From assembly GCA_025774605.1 (NCBI GenBank), contig JALGVR010000013.1:1-36615 (forward strand): 36,615 nucleotides of DNA, written 5' to 3'. Source of the stretch: a bacterium (lineage in GTDB: Bacteria; Electryoneota; AABM5-125-24; Hatepunaeales; Hatepunaeaceae). Each line of letters begins with the position of its first letter. The stretch's first letter is position 1. Shown here in pieces: positions 34,275 through 36,615 of this stretch. The notes beneath the pieces are model-generated. The model worked only from the letters and a program-made list of their open reading frames with translations. It ran no database searches and was not told the DNA's origin. The position numbers and the translations under genes are program-made.

Positions 34275-34412
34275 TACCTACTTGAGTAAAAAAGCGTATG
34301 AAAGATGCTGTCATTCCCGCGAAGGCGGGAATCCAGGCAACTTACGTAATATCAAATGCTTATCTGGATTCCCGCCTTCGCGGATAACGGTTATATATGC
34401 AAGTAGGTAGTA
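34272..34412. mobile_element. MITE-like element, complete copy (141 bp)
   Basis: Terminal inverted repeats TAGTACCTACTTG (34272-34284) and, reversed, TACTACCTACTTG (34400-34412) match at 12 of 13. A perfect 20-bp inner inverted repeat (34317-34336 / 34364-34383) contains the GCGAAGGCGGG core. TA at both ends suits a TA target duplication as made by IS630/Tc1-type transposases; none is in the window. The first three bases are the stop codon of the secreted-protein gene, and the inner hairpin could act as that gene's terminator. Confidence 0.75.
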
Positions 34413-34452
34413 GTCAGTACATGTGAAACAAGATCAATAAATCCCTAAAGAC

Positions 34453-34514
34453 AACGCAGGGGCAGATTTTCCGAACCCTCCTGAGTCCGGGCTCAGCAAG
34501 TTTGCCCCTGCGTT
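34453..34514 (+). promoter_or_regulatory. Long structured element just before the thioredoxin-like gene
   Basis: AACGCAGGGGCA (34453-34464) and TGCCCCTGCGTT (34503-34514) form a perfect 12-bp stem. Inside it CTGAG (34481-34485) / CTCAG (34492-34496) make a second hairpin. It ends 21 bases before the ATG and just ahead of the AAGGAAG ribosome site. It may be a 5' mRNA structure or another dispersed repeat; no known riboswitch class is recognised. Confidence 0.45.
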
Positions 34515-34535
34515 TAACCAACCAAGGAAGCAGCA

Positions 34536-35108
34536 ATGACTCAATCTCAACCCGCCATGTCAAGTGGTGGTTCTCTGGAATTTGGCCGGACAGCGCCTGA
34601 TTTTAACCTGCCGGGCGTTGACGGGAGAAACTACAGTCTCGATGACTACCGGGGCAATGTCAAGGCACTCGTGGTTGTATTCTTTTGTAATCATTGCCCT
34701 TACGCGATAATGACACAAGATCGCCTGATCGCGCTGGGAAATGAATACAAGGACAGGGGCGTCGGTTTCGTGTTGATCTGCGCGAATGACGCGGAGAAAT
34801 ATCCTCAAGACAGCTTTGACAACATGAAGAAACGCGCCGAGGAAAAGGGATATCCTTTTCCCTACCTGCACAACGAAGACCAGAGCGTGGCGCTTGCTTA
34901 CGGCGCCAAGGTTACACCGCATATCTACCTGTTCGACGGCGATATGAAGCTGCGTTATCGCGGGGCGATAGACGATAATATCGACAACCCTGACGCCGTC
35001 AAACGGCATTACCTGCGGGATGCCATCGAAGCGATCCTTGCCGGAACCCCGGATAAAATCGCGGATCCGGACACCAAGCCGGTGGGTTGTTCAATAAAAT
35101 GGAAATAG
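34536..35108 (+). CDS. Thioredoxin-like redox protein (AhpC/TSA-like fold)
   Basis: Thioredoxin-fold protein of the cytoplasmic type often annotated as a thioredoxin-family or peroxiredoxin-like protein. APDFNLPGVDG (20-30) opens the domain. The redox pair is C51/C54 in FCNHCPY, the cis-proline loop is KVTPHIYLF, and the family tail is RGAIDDN ... VGCSIKWK with a further cysteine. The CNHCPY motif is a dithiol, unlike the single peroxidatic Cys of true AhpC. No signal peptide. Start ATG with AAGGAAG upstream; a second ATG at codon 8 is possible. Length 190 aa is typical. It follows a MITE-like element and a structured leader. Confidence 0.9.
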   Translation: MTQSQPAMSSGGSLEFGRTAPDFNLPGVDGRNYSLDDYRGNVKALVVVFFCNHCPYAIMTQDRLIALGNEYKDRGVGFVLICANDAEKYPQDSFDNMKKRAEEKGYPFPYLHNEDQSVALAYGAKVTPHIYLFDGDMKLRYRGAIDDNIDNPDAVKRHYLRDAIEAILAGTPDKIADPDTKPVGCSIKWK

Positions 35109-35233
35109 ACCTTGAGGATATTTCGCAACAGATGGGGCAGGGGAAGCCTGTCGACTCGTCGAAATGTGGGTACAGCCCGGTTGATCTGTCTCTTCCACCG
35201 TAAATTCTGATGATGCCTTATTATTGAAATATT

Positions 35234-36505
35234 ATGACGTTACCACGTCGCAGCTTGACCATCGCCCTCCTTTTCCTGTTTGTCAACCTTGCCGCCGCCG
35301 CGCCGAAGCTGCTCATCCAGATGGATCTTTCACAGCGCGATCACCTGAAGGCGTACGGTGTGGTGTACTGGGCGGTCAAACAGGGGGGTAAAGCCGAGTG
35401 GCTGCTTAATTACCGGGGCGGATCCTTCCTCTGTGATTATTATGCGCAGCTTGAGCGGTTATGCCGGATCCGCGGGGTTTCATTCGATCCGGTCGACGGT
35501 GCGCAGGCGGCGAAGATATATGCCGAAATTGAGGGCGCCAACATGGAGGTCGTGCCGCTGGAGAAGGCGCCCAGGATTGCAGTCTATGCACCGGAAGGTT
35601 ATCAACCGTGGGATGACGCGGTTATGCTGGCGTTGACCTATGCCGAGATCCCCTATGATCGGATTTACGACGACGATGTGTTGAAGGGGCGGTTGAACGA
35701 ATACGACTGGCTGCATCTTCATCACGAAGATTTCACCGGTCAGTACGGCAAATTCTACGCATCTTATAAGAACGCGGCCTGGTACCAGAGCAGCAAGGTC
35801 AAGAATGAGGCTCGCATGGTGCGCTGGGGATTTCCATCGGTCAGCGAGATGAAGAAGGCGGTGGCGCGTGCGATCAAGCTCTACGTGCAAAAGGGCGGCT
35901 TTCTGTTCGCCATGTGCTCGGGGACGGATTCATTTGACATCGCGCTGTCCGCCGAGGGTGTTGACATCGTCGATACGCCCTACGATGGCGATCCACCGGA
36001 TCCGGACGCGCAACGCAGGATCGATTATTCGAAGTGCCTGGCGTTTCAGAATTTCAGACTGATAACCAATCCGAAGGTCTATGAATTCTCCGACATCGAT
36101 ATGACCAGGGACTCGGGGCGCGGCTACCGGGGCGAAGGCGGCGATTACTTCACCTTGTTCGAGTTTTCCGCCAAGTACGATCCTGTTCCCACCATGCTCA
36201 CACAGGATCACACTTCGGTGATAAAGGGCTTCATGGGTCAGACGACCTCGTTTCGCCGTTCGCTGGTCAAACCTTCGGTGATCGTCATGGGGGAATACGT
36301 GGGGCGTGATGAGGTAAAGTATATCCACGGCAACTTCGGCAAGGGTTTCTGGACATTCTACGGCGGGCACGATCCTGAGGATTACCGTCATCTGGTCGGC
36401 GATCCACCCACCAATCTCGAGCTTCACCGCAACTCGCCGGGCTACCGGCTGATCCTCAACAACGTGCTGTTTCCCGCCGCCAGGAAGAAAAAATTAAAGA
36501 CGTAG
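35234..36505 (+). CDS. Secreted protein of the Bacteroidetes 'asparagine synthetase B'-labelled family
   Basis: Protein of 423 aa with a signal peptide (MTLPRRSLTIALLFLFVNLAAA, cleavage near residue 23). The next stretch, LLIQMDLSQRDHLKAYGVVYWAV and WLLNYRGGSFLCDYY, is one I recall from FCB proteins annotated 'asparagine synthetase B'. It has neither the N-terminal Cys nucleophile glutaminase nor the PP-loop of true AsnB, so that label is almost certainly wrong. The middle (RIAVYAPEGYQPWDDAVMLAL, then YDWLHLHHEDF, then GGFLFAMCSGTDSFDIAL) resembles a ThuA/glutamine-amidotransferase-like Rossmann fold. A Cys-Ser-Gly elbow and HGNFGKGFWTFYGGHDPEDY near the end may form a site. Function unknown. 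Its stop codon is the start of the second MITE copy. Confidence 0.75.
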   Translation: MTLPRRSLTIALLFLFVNLAAAAPKLLIQMDLSQRDHLKAYGVVYWAVKQGGKAEWLLNYRGGSFLCDYYAQLERLCRIRGVSFDPVDGAQAAKIYAEIEGANMEVVPLEKAPRIAVYAPEGYQPWDDAVMLALTYAEIPYDRIYDDDVLKGRLNEYDWLHLHHEDFTGQYGKFYASYKNAAWYQSSKVKNEARMVRWGFPSVSEMKKAVARAIKLYVQKGGFLFAMCSGTDSFDIALSAEGVDIVDTPYDGDPPDPDAQRRIDYSKCLAFQNFRLITNPKVYEFSDIDMTRDSGRGYRGEGGDYFTLFEFSAKYDPVPTMLTQDHTSVIKGFMGQTTSFRRSLVKPSVIVMGEYVGRDEVKYIHGNFGKGFWTFYGGHDPEDYRHLVGDPPTNLELHRNSPGYRLILNNVLFPAARKKKLKT

Positions 36506-36615
36506 TACCTACTTGAGTAAAAATGCGTATGAAAGATGCTGTCATTCCCGCGAAGGCGGGAATCCAGGCAACTTACGTAATATCAAATGCTTATCTGGAT
36601 TCCCGCCTTCGCGGG
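36503..36615. mobile_element. MITE-like element, second copy, cut by the window end
   Basis: Identical to 34272-34383 over 112 bases except one A-to-T change (34293 versus 36524), with no gaps. The terminal repeat TAGTACCTACTTG again starts on the stop codon of the upstream gene. The final base differs from copy 1, which diverges just after the inner palindrome. Confidence 0.75.

Noticed and set aside
35234-36505. True asparagine synthetase
   Set aside because: No Cys2 glutaminase nucleophile, no SGGxDS PP-loop, and a signal peptide is present.

Overview
This 36.6 kb window looks like a chromosomal segment from a Gram-negative bacterium of the FCB (Fibrobacteres-Chlorobi-Bacteroidetes) superphylum or a related uncultured phylum. 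Three things point there. The primary-type sigma factor has the short Bacteroidetes/Chlorobi layout with no region 1.1. A secreted protein ends in a 'YPNPFN' type-IX-like sorting domain. A secreted protein of the Bacteroidetes family usually labelled 'asparagine synthetase B' is also present. This placement is an inference; there is no rRNA or other direct marker. No tRNA, rRNA, CRISPR array, phage, transposase or integrase was recognised.

Layout. (1) 0.2-4.0 kb, minus strand: a tight sulfur-trafficking and tRNA-modification operon running PP-loop thiouridylase-like protein -> 96-aa unknown -> QueH -> cysteine desulfurase -> IscU/NifU scaffold fused to a MIP18-like domain. (2) 4.2-7.4 kb, minus: an EF-G-like GTPase, a HIT hydrolase overlapping it by 4 bases, and a macro-domain protein, read from a clear sigma70-type promoter. 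(3) 7.6-10.5 kb, plus: an acyl-CoA carboxyltransferase and an AmrS-type radical SAM protein. (4) 10.8-21.7 kb, plus: a large efflux island with one TolC-like channel, two adaptor/RND-pump pairs, a cold-shock-domain protein and a PadR regulator. A promoter with a nearby palindromic operator candidate precedes it. (5) 21.8-28.05 kb, minus: succinate dehydrogenase/fumarate reductase sdhC-D-A-B, then an octaheme HAO-like cytochrome c and a membrane NapC/NrfH-like multiheme quinol dehydrogenase, which suggests a quinone-linked nitrogen-oxide respiratory branch. (6) 28.1-31.1 kb, minus: the sigma factor with its terminator and promoter, preceded by three tandem paralogs of a small protein family I do not recognise. 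(7) 31.4-36.6 kb, plus: a large secreted sorting-domain protein, a thioredoxin-like protein and the secreted 'asparagine synthetase B'-like protein. Two almost identical MITE-like elements begin exactly at the stop codons of two of these genes.

The best candidates for something undescribed are the tandem three-paralog family next to the sigma factor, the RND pump that lacks the usual proton-relay aspartates beside one that keeps them, the IscU-MIP18 fusion operon, and the HAO-like/NapC pair downstream of succinate dehydrogenase. Everything here was read by eye. Family calls rest on motif recognition, not on searches.
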